This document shows positions 16,230-24,683 of a stretch of 37,900 nucleotides of DNA, in pieces; position 1 is the stretch's first letter; every line of letters starts with the position of its first letter. Location: contig CAYLJO010000036.1 of NCBI GenBank assembly GCA_964383905.1, forward strand, positions 1 through 37,900. The letters run 5' to 3'. Both the position numbers and the translations under genes were made by a program. This stretch comes from CAYLJO01 sp964383905. Lineage in GTDB: Bacteria > Acidobacteriota > Blastocatellia > Pyrinomonadales > Pyrinomonadaceae. The notes beneath the pieces are model-generated. The model was not told the origin of the DNA and made no database searches. It was given only the letters and a program-made list of their open reading frames with translations.

Positions 16230-17978
16230 ATGGCGCAAGATGTTAGTAAGGGCTCAATCGAGACAGCGGCGAAAAACAGCGCACCGGGTTCGCTGGCTCT
16301 TTTCACGGCGGAGGCCGGGACCCGCGTCATTTATCTTGTTCTTGGCGCGGTGGCGATTTTCCTGATCTTCTGGCGGCTTCAGTTCGCAACACAGGCGGTC
16401 TGCTGCGGCGACCTTGACGGCTACTACCATATCAAATGGAGCCGGTTGTTGTGGGAAGGTATGCGGAGCGGTCACTTCCCTCCTTCGTTCACCTGGCTGC
16501 CGCTGACCACGCTCAATCCGAAGGATTACGTGGATCATCACTTCCTCTTCCATATCCTGCAGATTCCATTCACGTGGTTTGGCGATATTCGTTTGGGCGC
16601 AAAAGTATCGGCGATGCTATTCGCCAGTCTGGCCGTGTTCTCTTGCTACTGGCTCATCGTGCGTTACCGCATCAGCTACGCGCTGGTGTGGCTCATCGCG
16701 CTGCTGGCGTGCTCTGCCCCCTTTCTTTATCGAATGAACATGACGAAGGCGATGAGCGTCTCACTCGTCCTGCTGATTATCGGCATCCATCTATTATTCG
16801 AAAGAAAATATATCTGGCTGCTGCCGCTCGCGTTTGTCCTCACGTTAGCGTACGACATATGGGTGCTGCTGTTTGGGGCCGCCGTCATCTGGGCGCTGGT
16901 GGTGCTTTGGGGCGAGCGGCGCGTCGAGTGGCGTCCTGTTTTGTGGGTCGCCGCCGGCGTATGTGCCGGTTTAATTATCAACCCTTACTTCCCGCACAAC
17001 ATACGGCTTCTCTATGAGCATATTTTGATGAAGGTGACGGCGGGCAATTTCAAGACCGATGTCGGCAGCGAATGGTACCCGTATGAGAGCTGGGCCTTTC
17101 TGGGGAATTGTGTCGTCGCTTTCGCCGCCATGGTGGTCGGGTACATCGCTTTCGATTGGAGCGACAAAGAACGGGCGCAACGCCCACTCTTCTTTTTAAT
17201 TTTTTCCACGGCCCTACTCATCGTCAACGCGCGCTATAGACGCTTTGCCGAATACTGGCCGCCGTTCGCCGTGCTCTTCGCAGCTTTTACTATGCAGTTG
17301 ATCTTTGACGGGGTGCGCAAGTCCCTCACGAGCTTGCCGCCCGATGTGCTTGACGAGCTAAAGCCGTATCTGGATAGAAACCAGCCGACAGAAACAATCA
17401 AAAGGAGTCAACGCGAAGAGTTACGGAGGACAGTCGCGGCGGTAGTAGTCGCGGTTCTTCTCGGTGCTCAACTCTTCATCAACGTTCGCGCCGAGGTGAA
17501 GGAGATTTCAGACAGTGCTCCGCCCGACGATTACCGGGCCGCGATGAGCTGGATTCAAGCGAACATCCCTCCCGGCCAGATCATTTTCAATACCAATTGG
17601 GACAACTTCCCTAAGATGTTTTACTACGACACGAGCCACGCTTATGTGTCAGGCCTCGACCCGACCTACCTGCATGACCAAAATGAGGATCTCGGCAAGC
17701 TTTACGACCAGATCAGGCTCGGCAAAGAAGATGATCCGGGCCCACTCATCCGCGACCGCTTCGGCACGCGATACGTCTTCACAGCCAATGATGATATCGG
17801 TAATGATTTTTACAACAAGGCGCTGGACAGCGGATGGTTCGAGGAAGTTTACGTGGATAAGCACTGCACCGTGATGCGTATTCGCGATCAAAAAGGCGAG
17901 CCGCCGCCCGATGAAAACAACAACAATGATGAGGGCGACCAAGGTGATCAAGGTGATCAGGGCGACGAACAACCGTAA
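16230..17978 (+). CDS. Polytopic membrane glycosyltransferase-like protein (GT39/STT3-like)
   Basis: This 582-residue protein has one hydrophobic helix near residues 32-50, about ten more between 105 and 345, another near 395-415, and then a soluble domain (about 430-560). An acidic motif in the first outer loop, Asp61-Leu-Asp63 in GDLDGYYH, resembles the catalytic Asp motif of GT-C enzymes. In the soluble domain, NTNWDNF (454-460) is placed like the WWDYG motif of STT3/PglB oligosaccharyltransferases. It probably transfers a sugar from a polyprenyl-phosphate donor on the outer face of the membrane. Donor and acceptor are unknown. The C-terminus is an acidic Asp/Asn/Gly/Gln tail with tandem repeats. 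No other glycan-assembly gene is adjacent. Confidence 0.75.
   Translation: MAQDVSKGSIETAAKNSAPGSLALFTAEAGTRVIYLVLGAVAIFLIFWRLQFATQAVCCGDLDGYYHIKWSRLLWEGMRSGHFPPSFTWLPLTTLNPKDYVDHHFLFHILQIPFTWFGDIRLGAKVSAMLFASLAVFSCYWLIVRYRISYALVWLIALLACSAPFLYRMNMTKAMSVSLVLLIIGIHLLFERKYIWLLPLAFVLTLAYDIWVLLFGAAVIWALVVLWGERRVEWRPVLWVAAGVCAGLIINPYFPHNIRLLYEHILMKVTAGNFKTDVGSEWYPYESWAFLGNCVVAFAAMVVGYIAFDWSDKERAQRPLFFLIFSTALLIVNARYRRFAEYWPPFAVLFAAFTMQLIFDGVRKSLTSLPPDVLDELKPYLDRNQPTETIKRSQREELRRTVAAVVVAVLLGAQLFINVRAEVKEISDSAPPDDYRAAMSWIQANIPPGQIIFNTNWDNFPKMFYYDTSHAYVSGLDPTYLHDQNEDLGKLYDQIRLGKEDDPGPLIRDRFGTRYVFTANDDIGNDFYNKALDSGWFEEVYVDKHCTVMRIRDQKGEPPPDENNNNDEGDQGDQGDQGDEQP
17934..17969 (+). repeat. Nine-base tandem repeat encoding Gly-Asp-Gln units
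   Basis: Four consecutive 9-base units (GGCGACCAA, GGTGATCAA, GGTGATCAG, GGCGACGAA) encode GDQGDQGDQGDE near the C-terminus of the membrane protein. The unit keeps the frame, so its number can vary without disrupting the gene. Confidence 0.85.
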
Positions 17979-18037
17979 GAGCGGATGGCGAGTTGCAACC
18001 CGATAAGAACGGCGTGTGGCACCCAAGCAGGTAAGCG

Positions 18038-18454
18038 ATGGTCCAGGACGTGAAAAGCAAATTCATCCGGGAATGCGTGACATGGCTCACTATCGCCGTT
18101 GCCGCAATGGGATCCGACGCCTGCAGCAGGTCGCAACCCGCTCAGAATCATGCATCGAGTCCGCCCCCAGGTCAGAGCCAGTCCGCTTCAACGCCGCAGC
18201 AGAGTGAGTTCGAACGCGACCTGGACTTTATACGTAAAGGTCGTTTCAAGCACGTCTACGTCTTCGCGCGCAAAGACCGCGGCGCATTGAATAAAGAGGA
18301 TGCGGACGTCTTAAGGGCGAATGTGAAGATCGTCGATTTAGTCACCACAGACCAGGGCCGCCGCGCCATCGCCGGCACAAACTTCGACCTCACTCCCGAG
18401 AATATGAGCGCCCTGCTCAAGCGATTTAATGTTGAAGACTATTCGGGGAAATAG
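18038..18454 (+). CDS. Small probable exported protein of unknown function
   Basis: This 138-residue protein has a hydrophobic segment at about residues 13-24 and then Cys29 in SDACSRS. That looks like a poor lipobox, so it may be a lipoprotein or a protein with an uncleaved anchor. A Pro/Ser/Gln-rich linker runs to about residue 57. The C-terminal domain (58-138) is charged and contains KHVYVFARKDRG and ENMSALLKRFNVEDYSGK. No family is recognised. It lies 59 bases after the GT39-like gene on the same strand and may be co-transcribed, which would suggest a role at the cell envelope. Confidence 0.65.
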   Translation: MVQDVKSKFIRECVTWLTIAVAAMGSDACSRSQPAQNHASSPPPGQSQSASTPQQSEFERDLDFIRKGRFKHVYVFARKDRGALNKEDADVLRANVKIVDLVTTDQGRRAIAGTNFDLTPENMSALLKRFNVEDYSGK

Positions 18455-18781
18455 ATGATCGACCAGGTCATAAGCAAGTCTACGGTAGTCCTCTTCAGCG
18501 AATAGCGTGAGAAAAATAGTGATTCGTCGCCGCGTGATCAGTCACCGGCCATCGGCTCTTTCGCCGCACGCTTGAGAGCAACACTCGGTCTTACTAAACA
18601 CCTCCTCTCAACCCTAAATCCCATCTTATCGGATTGGAAGCGTCCTTCTTTTCAGTATCGGAAATGCTCGCCCCGCCCTGCCGCTGACGAAAGGGCTGTG
18701 ACAGATTGAAAAGTGTCACAGTATCTCTGTCGGTCAGCGCAGCCCGACCGTATGCTTGAGCCGGATGACTATTAAAAGCGT
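18455..18781. other. Intergenic region upstream of the methyltransferase gene
   Basis: It holds the spaced palindrome at 18696-18721. No gene or terminator with good support was seen in the remainder. Confidence 0.45.
18696..18721. promoter_or_regulatory. Spaced palindrome, candidate operator
   Basis: CTGTGACA (18696-18703) and TGTCACAG (18714-18721) are perfect inverted half-sites separated by ten bases, 60 bases before the methyltransferase ATG. This is suitable for a dimeric regulator. A short hairpin in RNA is the alternative. Confidence 0.4.
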
Positions 18782-19687
18782 ATGAGGAATAACCGGTCCA
18801 GCGCCACGGCTTATCTTATTGCGAGGAGCACCATCTTTATATCACGCGACTCATTAACCGGATCTTTGGTGCCTGCGCGGGCCGCCGAGCTGAGCACATT
18901 GCTGGTCCAAACACGCTCCCGGTGCAATAAGTGGGTGCTTGGCGCAATGAGTCTAAAGTGGGTTCGGCTCATGATCGCGACTCTTGAGCGTGTGGCGATC
19001 CGGGGAATTCAATTGCACTATGCTCTGCGCAAACTTTATCTGGAAGAGATAACGCGAGAGGCCCTGACACAGGGCATTCGTCAAGTTGTAGTCATCGGCG
19101 CAGGTTTTGACACTTTGTCGCTGCGTCTACACGAAGCATACCCCGCAGCACAGTTTATCGAGATTGATCATCCGGCGACCCAAAAAATCAAAACGTGCGC
19201 TGTGGAAAGCCACAATTTATCGAAGCGCAATCTCAGATTTCTTCCGTTAGATCTGACGCGGCAGGGACTTGCGGAAGCCCTCCTTCCGTGCAGGTATTAC
19301 CGGCCAGACGAGAAAGCCCTGTTCATCGCTGAAGGACTCCTCATGTATCTAGAGCCGGATGAGGTGGACCGGTTGTTCCGTTTTATTCGCGGCCGTAGTA
19401 GTCCAGGAAGCCGATTCGCAATCACATTCATGGAGCCGCAAAGCGATGGTCGAGTCCGTTTTCATAGATCAAGCAGGGCAGTGGACGCTTGGTTGCGACT
19501 TCGCGGCGAAAGCTTCAAGTGGGGGATTCGACGGGAGCGTATCAATGAATATTTGGCGGCGCGAGGATTCGCCTTACAAGAGGTCGCCACACCGGAGACG
19601 TTGCGAAGCCGATATCTGGTGACGGAGCGCTTGGCGCGTCTTACTCCTGCGGAAGGGGAATGCATCTGCGTCGCCAGTGTGATCTGA
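18782..19687 (+). CDS. SAM-dependent methyltransferase (leucine carboxyl methyltransferase family)
   Basis: This 301-residue protein has the LCM/PPM1-type class I methyltransferase pattern. The SAM-binding loop is VIGAGFDTLSLRL (about 104-116), the acidic strand-2 motif is FIEIDHPATQ (125-134), and FIAEGLLMYL follows later. The segment VPARAAELS (30-38) fits the N-terminal helix of this family. Bacterial members methylate carboxyl or hydroxyl groups of varied small molecules, so the substrate cannot be stated. The start has no strong ribosome-binding site. The FAD-linked oxidase begins 11 bases downstream, so the two likely act in one pathway. A palindrome lies 60 bases upstream. Confidence 0.85.
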   Translation: MRNNRSSATAYLIARSTIFISRDSLTGSLVPARAAELSTLLVQTRSRCNKWVLGAMSLKWVRLMIATLERVAIRGIQLHYALRKLYLEEITREALTQGIRQVVVIGAGFDTLSLRLHEAYPAAQFIEIDHPATQKIKTCAVESHNLSKRNLRFLPLDLTRQGLAEALLPCRYYRPDEKALFIAEGLLMYLEPDEVDRLFRFIRGRSSPGSRFAITFMEPQSDGRVRFHRSSRAVDAWLRLRGESFKWGIRRERINEYLAARGFALQEVATPETLRSRYLVTERLARLTPAEGECICVASVI

Positions 19688-19698
19688 AAGGAAGAAGC

Positions 19699-21195
19699 AT
19701 GCCGATACTGGAGAAACTCTTCAAAGATCGAGTGAAACGGCGCGCTGCCGGCGGGCCCCTGTCCGGCCATTACGTACGGCCGGCGACAGGTCCGAGCAGC
19801 CCCATCGTGAACGATATCCATTCCCGGTTGAACCGTACACGAGTGTGTCGCGTCATCTTGCCGGATTCCATTGAGGCATTGCAGGTGGCGATCTTAAGGG
19901 CAAAATTAGAAGGGCACAGCATATCAGTCGCCGGCGGAAGGCACGCGATGGGAGGCCAACAGTTCGGTACGGATACCGTCTTGGTTGATATGACGGCGAT
20001 GAACCGTGTCTTAAGGTTTGATCCTGAGCGACGCGAGATAGAGGTCCAGGCGGGCATTCAGTGGCCCGAACTGATTGCCTTTATGGTCAGTGCGCAGAGA
20101 AGCCAACGGCGGCAGGTTGGGATAGCCCAGAAACAGACCGGAGCAGACCGTTTGAGCATTGGCGGCGCGCTGGCAGCCAACATCCACGGAAGAGGGCTGC
20201 TTTTCAAACCCATTGTCGGCGATGTGGAGTCCTTTGTCCTCATCGATGCCGGGGGCGTGGCCCGCACATGCAGTCGCGATGAGAACGCGGAGCTGTTCCG
20301 GCTGGCGATTGGTGGGTACGGAATATTCGGAATCATCGCGACCGTCACATTGCGTCTCGCGCCCCGCAGGAAATTAGAGCGCGTCGCAGAAATCTTGGAA
20401 TTACATGCGTTGATGCCCGCTTTCGAAAAGCGGATCGCGGACGGCTTCCTGTACGGGGATTTTCAGTATGTCACGGACAGCAGCTCGGACGATTTTCTGC
20501 GCAAAGGAATCTTTTCATGCTACCGTCCGTTGGCCGACGATGTGCCCGTTCCGGAGGGGCAAAGAGAGCTTTCATCAGAGGATTGGAAAGAGCTTTACCA
20601 TCTTGCTCACGTTGATCGAAAGCGCGCATTCGCCCTCTACTCAGGCCACTATCTTTCCACGTCCGGCCAGATTTACTGGTCCGATACACACCAGTTGAGC
20701 GTCTATCACGACGACTATCATCGCGAGTTGGACCGGCGTCTCGGGGCCGCAGTGCGGGGAAGCGAAATGATCACAGAGGTCTACGTGCCCAGAGAGTCGC
20801 TCGCAGATTTTATGGAATCGACCCGCGAGGATTTTCGCGGAAATAAGGTTGATTTGATTTATGGGACAGTCCGGCTGATCGAAAAGGATGACGAGAGTTT
20901 TCTGGCATGGGCCAAAGAACGTTACGCTTGTGTGGTCTTCAATCTACACGTCACACACGATAAACCGGGGATCCGGAAGGCATCAGGCGACTTTCGTCGC
21001 CTGATTGATCGAGCCATTCATTATAGAGGGAATTACTATCTGACTTATCATCGTTGGGCCGGGCGCAAACAGGTCGAGACGTGCTACCCGCAGCTTCCGG
21101 AATTTTTGCGGCTGAAGCTCAAGTATGATCCTTCAGAGTGCTTCCAAAGCGACTGGTACCGTCATTACCAGTTGATGTTTGCGGATGCCCTCTGA
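19699..21195 (+). CDS. FAD-binding oxidoreductase (PCMH / FAD_binding_4 type)
   Basis: This 498-residue protein has the p-cresol methylhydroxylase-type FAD domain. SVAGGRHAMGGQQFG is the pyrophosphate-binding loop, LVDMTAMNRVLRFD follows, and LSIGGALAANIHGRG is the second flavin-binding segment. The layout resembles DprE1, sugar-lactone oxidases and other FAD-linked C-O oxidases. A His that could carry flavin covalently is present in the first loop (GGRHAMGG), but covalent attachment is inference. The start at 19699 is chosen because AAGGAAG lies five bases upstream; the reading from 19660 overlaps the methyltransferase. The substrate is probably an alcohol or sugar that is also, or later, methylated by the upstream enzyme. 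Confidence 0.82.
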   Translation: MPILEKLFKDRVKRRAAGGPLSGHYVRPATGPSSPIVNDIHSRLNRTRVCRVILPDSIEALQVAILRAKLEGHSISVAGGRHAMGGQQFGTDTVLVDMTAMNRVLRFDPERREIEVQAGIQWPELIAFMVSAQRSQRRQVGIAQKQTGADRLSIGGALAANIHGRGLLFKPIVGDVESFVLIDAGGVARTCSRDENAELFRLAIGGYGIFGIIATVTLRLAPRRKLERVAEILELHALMPAFEKRIADGFLYGDFQYVTDSSSDDFLRKGIFSCYRPLADDVPVPEGQRELSSEDWKELYHLAHVDRKRAFALYSGHYLSTSGQIYWSDTHQLSVYHDDYHRELDRRLGAAVRGSEMITEVYVPRESLADFMESTREDFRGNKVDLIYGTVRLIEKDDESFLAWAKERYACVVFNLHVTHDKPGIRKASGDFRRLIDRAIHYRGNYYLTYHRWAGRKQVETCYPQLPEFLRLKLKYDPSECFQSDWYRHYQLMFADAL

Positions 21196-21266
21196 TCAGG
21201 GTGGCTATTAGGCCGGGGGCCTGGTTTCGCCCTCATATTCCAAATAATCGATTGGAGTGACCTTGC

Positions 21267-22208
21267 TCAATGTGCAGACGCAACATTTGCTTCCGTAGAT
21301 CCCTCCGCAGGGTCTGCCGCTTGCTGCCGCGCGTGATACGAAGAACGCGTCAACGGGCTCGATTCGACGTGACGGAATCCCATCTCCATGCCGACCTCAC
21401 GGTAGCGCGCGAACTCTTCAGGCGTGACATAGCGCTCAACCGGCAAGCGACGCTCATACGGCTGCAGATATTGCCCGATAGTCATAATGTCGCATGACAC
21501 GGCCCTCAAGTCTTTCATTAACTCGACGACCTCATCGAACGTTTCGCCAAGGCCGACCATGATGCCGCTCTTGGTCAGCATACCGCGCTGTTCGGCGTCA
21601 CGTCGCCGCGCCGCGCGCTCGAGGAGCGTCATCGTCTGTTGGTAATTTGCATCCGGGCGGACACGCTTATAGAGTCGCGCAACGGTCTCCGTATTATGAT
21701 TGAGCACATCCGGTTGGGCGTCGAGCACCGTCTTGAGCGCATCTTCGTCGCCATTGAAATCCGGAATCAAGACCTCGATTTTGCATCCGGGGTTCATCGC
21801 GCGCACCTGGCGAATCGTCTCGGCCCAATGTGCCGCGCCGCCATCCGGTAGATCATCGCGATTGACGGACGTGATAACGGTGTGCGCGAGATTGAGATGG
21901 CGCACGGCTTCGGCGACGTGGCGCGGTTCTTCGGGGTCGAGCGCGCCGGGCTCGCCTTTGCCCACCGCACAGAAGCCGCAATGGCGCGTGCAGATATCGC
22001 CCGCGAGCATAAATGTCGCCGTCCGATCAGACCAGCACTCGAAGATGTTCGGACAACGCGCCTCCTGGCAGACGGTGTGAAGGTTTAAGCCCTCGATCAA
22101 CTTGAGCACATGGTTCTGATTCGTCGGGTCGCCCAGCCGAATCCTCAACCAGTCCGGCTTCGGCTGCCGCGGCTTGCTGTTGCTGATAACCTTAAGCTCT
22201 CGACCCAC
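21267..22208 (-). CDS. lipA: Lipoyl synthase
   Basis: This 313-residue radical-SAM enzyme inserts two sulfurs into protein-bound octanoyl groups. The auxiliary Fe4S4 cluster ligands are Cys47, Cys52 and Cys58 (C-x4-C-x5-C). The radical-SAM cluster ligands are Cys73, Cys77 and Cys80 (CTRHCGFC). The C-terminal RSSYHA carries the Ser ligand of the auxiliary cluster. The length is normal. The start is GTG with GGAG nine bases upstream. It shares strand and neighbourhood with lipB, and its target, the E2 lipoyl domain, is encoded five kilobases away. Confidence 0.97.
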   Translation of the reverse strand: MGRELKVISNSKPRQPKPDWLRIRLGDPTNQNHVLKLIEGLNLHTVCQEARCPNIFECWSDRTATFMLAGDICTRHCGFCAVGKGEPGALDPEEPRHVAEAVRHLNLAHTVITSVNRDDLPDGGAAHWAETIRQVRAMNPGCKIEVLIPDFNGDEDALKTVLDAQPDVLNHNTETVARLYKRVRPDANYQQTMTLLERAARRRDAEQRGMLTKSGIMVGLGETFDEVVELMKDLRAVSCDIMTIGQYLQPYERRLPVERYVTPEEFARYREVGMEMGFRHVESSPLTRSSYHARQQAADPAEGSTEANVASAH

Positions 22209-22277
22209 TGATATTTCTCCGCAGGTTTTAACGTTTCTTCTGGATATTCTAGCATCCTGATCACATTGCTGTCGCTG

Positions 22278-23273
22278 CTAGGTGACGCCACTGCCTTTAC
22301 CGTCGCGGAGCAACTGCGCGAGCACCTCGGGGTCGATGTTACCTCCAGAGAGTATCACACCAATGCGTTTGACTTCCCTGGGAACCCTGGCGAACAGAAC
22401 GGCCGCCGCCCCGGCAGCGCCCGATGGCTCGACGAGGATCTTCATGCGGAAGAGCAGGAAACGGAGCGCTTCAATAATTTCATCGTCAGAGACCGTCAGC
22501 ACATCCTCGGCCTTTTTTTGCAACACCGGGAATGTAAGCACACCCAGGGATTGTGTGCGCAGGCCATCGGCGATGGTCGAGGGAGGCCCGATACGGACGC
22601 GCTCGCCTTTGCGAAGCGACTGCAAGGCATCGTCGCCCGATTTGGGCTCGACAGCGAAGCAACGCGTCTCCGGTCTGAGCCCTTTTGCGGCTGTGCTCAC
22701 GCCAGCGAATAACCCGCCGCCGCCGCAAGGTGCGACGATGCAATCAAGTCCCGGCGCTTCGTCTAAAAGTTCGAGCGCGCATGTCCCCTGGCCGGCCATA
22801 ATCTGATAATCGTCATAAGGCGGCACGAGCACGAGCCGCTCACGTATCGCAATGTCGCGCGCGACAGCTTCCCGGTCATCTCGCTGCCGATCATAAAAGA
22901 CAATTTCCGCGCCGTAGCTGCGCGTCGCCGCAACTTTGGATTGCGGCGCGTCCGTCGGCATCGCAATCACGGCGCGCGTCCCCGCTTCGCGTGCGGCGAG
23001 CGCCACCGCCTGCGCGTGATTGCCGGAGGAGAAAGCGACAACCCCGCGCCTGCGCTCATCTTCAGTCAGGGAAAGAATCTTATTGGTCGCGCCGCGGATC
23101 TTGAAGGCCCCGGCCCGTTGCAGGTTCTCGCATTTGAAGAAGACGCGCCTTTCAGATTGATCTGCTGATAAAGCCGCCGCTTCATCAAAAGCGCGTGACG
23201 TGATGACGGGTGTGCGGTGTACGCGTCGGCTAATGCGCGCCCGCGCTTCTCTAATAAGCTCCAGTGTTAACAT
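22278..23273 (-). CDS. Threonine/serine dehydratase (PLP fold-type II)
   Basis: This 331-residue protein is a fold-type II PLP enzyme. Lys58 in AGAFKIRGA is the Schiff-base lysine, SSGNHAQAVA binds the substrate, and CGGGGLFAG is the PLP-phosphate loop. It lacks the C-terminal ACT-like regulatory domain of biosynthetic IlvA, so it resembles catabolic threonine dehydratase or serine racemase. It would convert threonine to 2-oxobutanoate, or serine to pyruvate. Both can feed the 2-oxo acid dehydrogenase encoded nearby; that link is inference. It sits between lipB and lipA, all on the minus strand, 24 bases after lipB. Confidence 0.9.
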   Translation of the reverse strand: MLTLELIREARARISRRVHRTPVITSRAFDEAAALSADQSERRVFFKCENLQRAGAFKIRGATNKILSLTEDERRRGVVAFSSGNHAQAVALAAREAGTRAVIAMPTDAPQSKVAATRSYGAEIVFYDRQRDDREAVARDIAIRERLVLVPPYDDYQIMAGQGTCALELLDEAPGLDCIVAPCGGGGLFAGVSTAAKGLRPETRCFAVEPKSGDDALQSLRKGERVRIGPPSTIADGLRTQSLGVLTFPVLQKKAEDVLTVSDDEIIEALRFLLFRMKILVEPSGAAGAAAVLFARVPREVKRIGVILSGGNIDPEVLAQLLRDGKGSGVT

Positions 23274-23297
23274 GAAAAAGTGGTCAGTAATAAGTGG

Positions 23298-24014
23298 TCA
23301 GTTGATGATATTCACCGAGCCGCCTTCTGCTTTCATCACCTTCACGCTTCGGTCTTCTATGTTGCTGTTCTCTTCCAACGTCATCCCGAATACATCCGCA
23401 AAGCGCGCGATAATGCGATCTTCAACAGCGCGTATATTAACTTCGTGGTGAAGAAGCTCCTTCATTGAAGTGACGGGATCGCCTTCGCAGGCGATGATTA
23501 ACTCGAAAAAACTGAGATCGGTATTAACGTTTAAGGCGAAGCCGTGGGTTGTTACCCAGCGGGCGATGTGAACGCCGATGGCGGCCACTTTCCCCTGTCT
23601 CGTATGCACGCCGGTCAGGCCCTTGATGCGAAAACCTTCGATCCGAAAATCGCCGAGCGCGCGGATCAATACCTCCTCAAGATCGCGCACGTAGCGGTGA
23701 ACGTCCTCGCGTTCCGGGCTTAAATTGATGATCGGATAGCCGACGACCTGGCCGAGCCCATGGTAGGTAACCTTCCCGCCCCGGTTGGTCTCAAAAACGG
23801 TGATGCCGCGCGCGTCCAGCACCCCTTGCGGAGTAATGATTCCGGCGCGCGTTGCGCCTCGTCCCATTGTCAGCGTATGTGGGTGCTCGACGAGAAGCAA
23901 CGTGTCTGGCTGTGCCCCCGTCAAAACCGCGCGTTCCGTCTCTTTCTGGATCGCGAGAGCCGCACCGTATTCGAGCCGGCCCAGACGGCGAACTTTTAAT
24001 GTTCTCTGCCCCAA
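23298..24014 (-). CDS. lipB: Octanoyl-ACP:protein octanoyltransferase
   Basis: This 238-residue protein moves octanoyl from acyl carrier protein to lipoyl domains. The substrate motif NRGGKVTYHGLGQVVGYPI (77-95) is intact. The catalytic pair is Lys142 (GKVAAIGVH) and Cys176 (IIACEGDPVTS), with THGFALNVN between. The start is TTG with GGAG five bases upstream. The protein has a C-terminal extension of about 25 residues past the conserved core. Together with lipA it provides de novo lipoylation for the E2 encoded at 27402. Confidence 0.96.
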   Translation of the reverse strand: MGQRTLKVRRLGRLEYGAALAIQKETERAVLTGAQPDTLLLVEHPHTLTMGRGATRAGIITPQGVLDARGITVFETNRGGKVTYHGLGQVVGYPIINLSPEREDVHRYVRDLEEVLIRALGDFRIEGFRIKGLTGVHTRQGKVAAIGVHIARWVTTHGFALNVNTDLSFFELIIACEGDPVTSMKELLHHEVNIRAVEDRIIARFADVFGMTLEENSNIEDRSVKVMKAEGGSVNIIN

Positions 24015-24159
24015 TGCGTCTCCGTCTCAAGGACATTATCTGCTACATTGTAGCAGTATGCGACCTTCATCGCCGAACGCGGCGCGTCTCCTCGCGCCGC
24101 TGCTTCGCGTGCTTACGCAGTATTCTTGTGCATAGCTTGGAAGGACTAAAGGAGGAAAT

Positions 24160-24681
24160 GTGTTGAAACGCGCTTGTGTCTTGACCATCATTTGCCTGCT
24201 GTTATTACCGGTCCCTACCCTCTCGCAGGGGCGACGTCGTACTACCGGCAGGCGCGCGCGCCCTACCGGTAGACAGAACTCCTCGGAGGATGCGCGTGCG
24301 GCGGGTGCTGCGCGGGTCGCCGAGCAGATTAAGAATCTGACCCGTTTTCTTTACCTGCTCGGCGCGGTCGCGAAAGGCATCGAAGTTTCCGACGAAGCGG
24401 TTCGTCGCCGCGAGGCGTCACCGGCGGTCGTCGAGCAAACAGAGAAGAACAAAGCGACGGTAAAAGAGAGCCTGCGAAACATCCGCGAGGGCCTTGATAA
24501 GCTGGAGATTGATTTCCGCACGACGCCGGATCTGCAGCCTTACTACATGAAGCTGGCGGGCGCCGCGGCGGGTGCGGCGGATGCCGAAGATCAGGCCGCC
24601 GCCGGGAGGTTCGATCAGGCGGGAAGATCGCTGCTGCCTGTGGTGAATAGGCTCACCGATGTCCTGCTCAGTATGCGCTGA
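24160..24681 (+). CDS. Secreted protein of unknown function
   Basis: This 173-residue protein begins with a clear signal peptide (about 1-23, LTIICLLLLPVPTLSQ). An Arg/Gly/Thr-rich stretch at 24-45 follows. The rest is predicted helical, with alternating Ala and charged residues, and may form a helical bundle. No family is recognised. A strong GGAGG lies a few bases before GTG at 24160 and TTG at 24163; either could be the start. It ends two bases before the stop of the VWA gene on the other strand, so the two genes converge with no room for a terminator. Confidence 0.75.
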   Translation: MLKRACVLTIICLLLLPVPTLSQGRRRTTGRRARPTGRQNSSEDARAAGAARVAEQIKNLTRFLYLLGAVAKGIEVSDEAVRRREASPAVVEQTEKNKATVKESLRNIREGLDKLEIDFRTTPDLQPYYMKLAGAAAGAADAEDQAAAGRFDQAGRSLLPVVNRLTDVLLSMR

Positions 24682-24683
24682 AA

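Noticed and set aside
17934..17969. Short tandem repeats as a CRISPR-like or origin iteron array
   Set aside because: The units are nine bases, contiguous and in frame inside a gene, coding for an acidic tail. There are no spacers.
18782..21195. A full biosynthetic gene cluster around the methyltransferase and oxidase
   Set aside because: Flanking genes are an unknown exported protein and lipA. No scaffold-forming enzyme, transporter or regulator is present.
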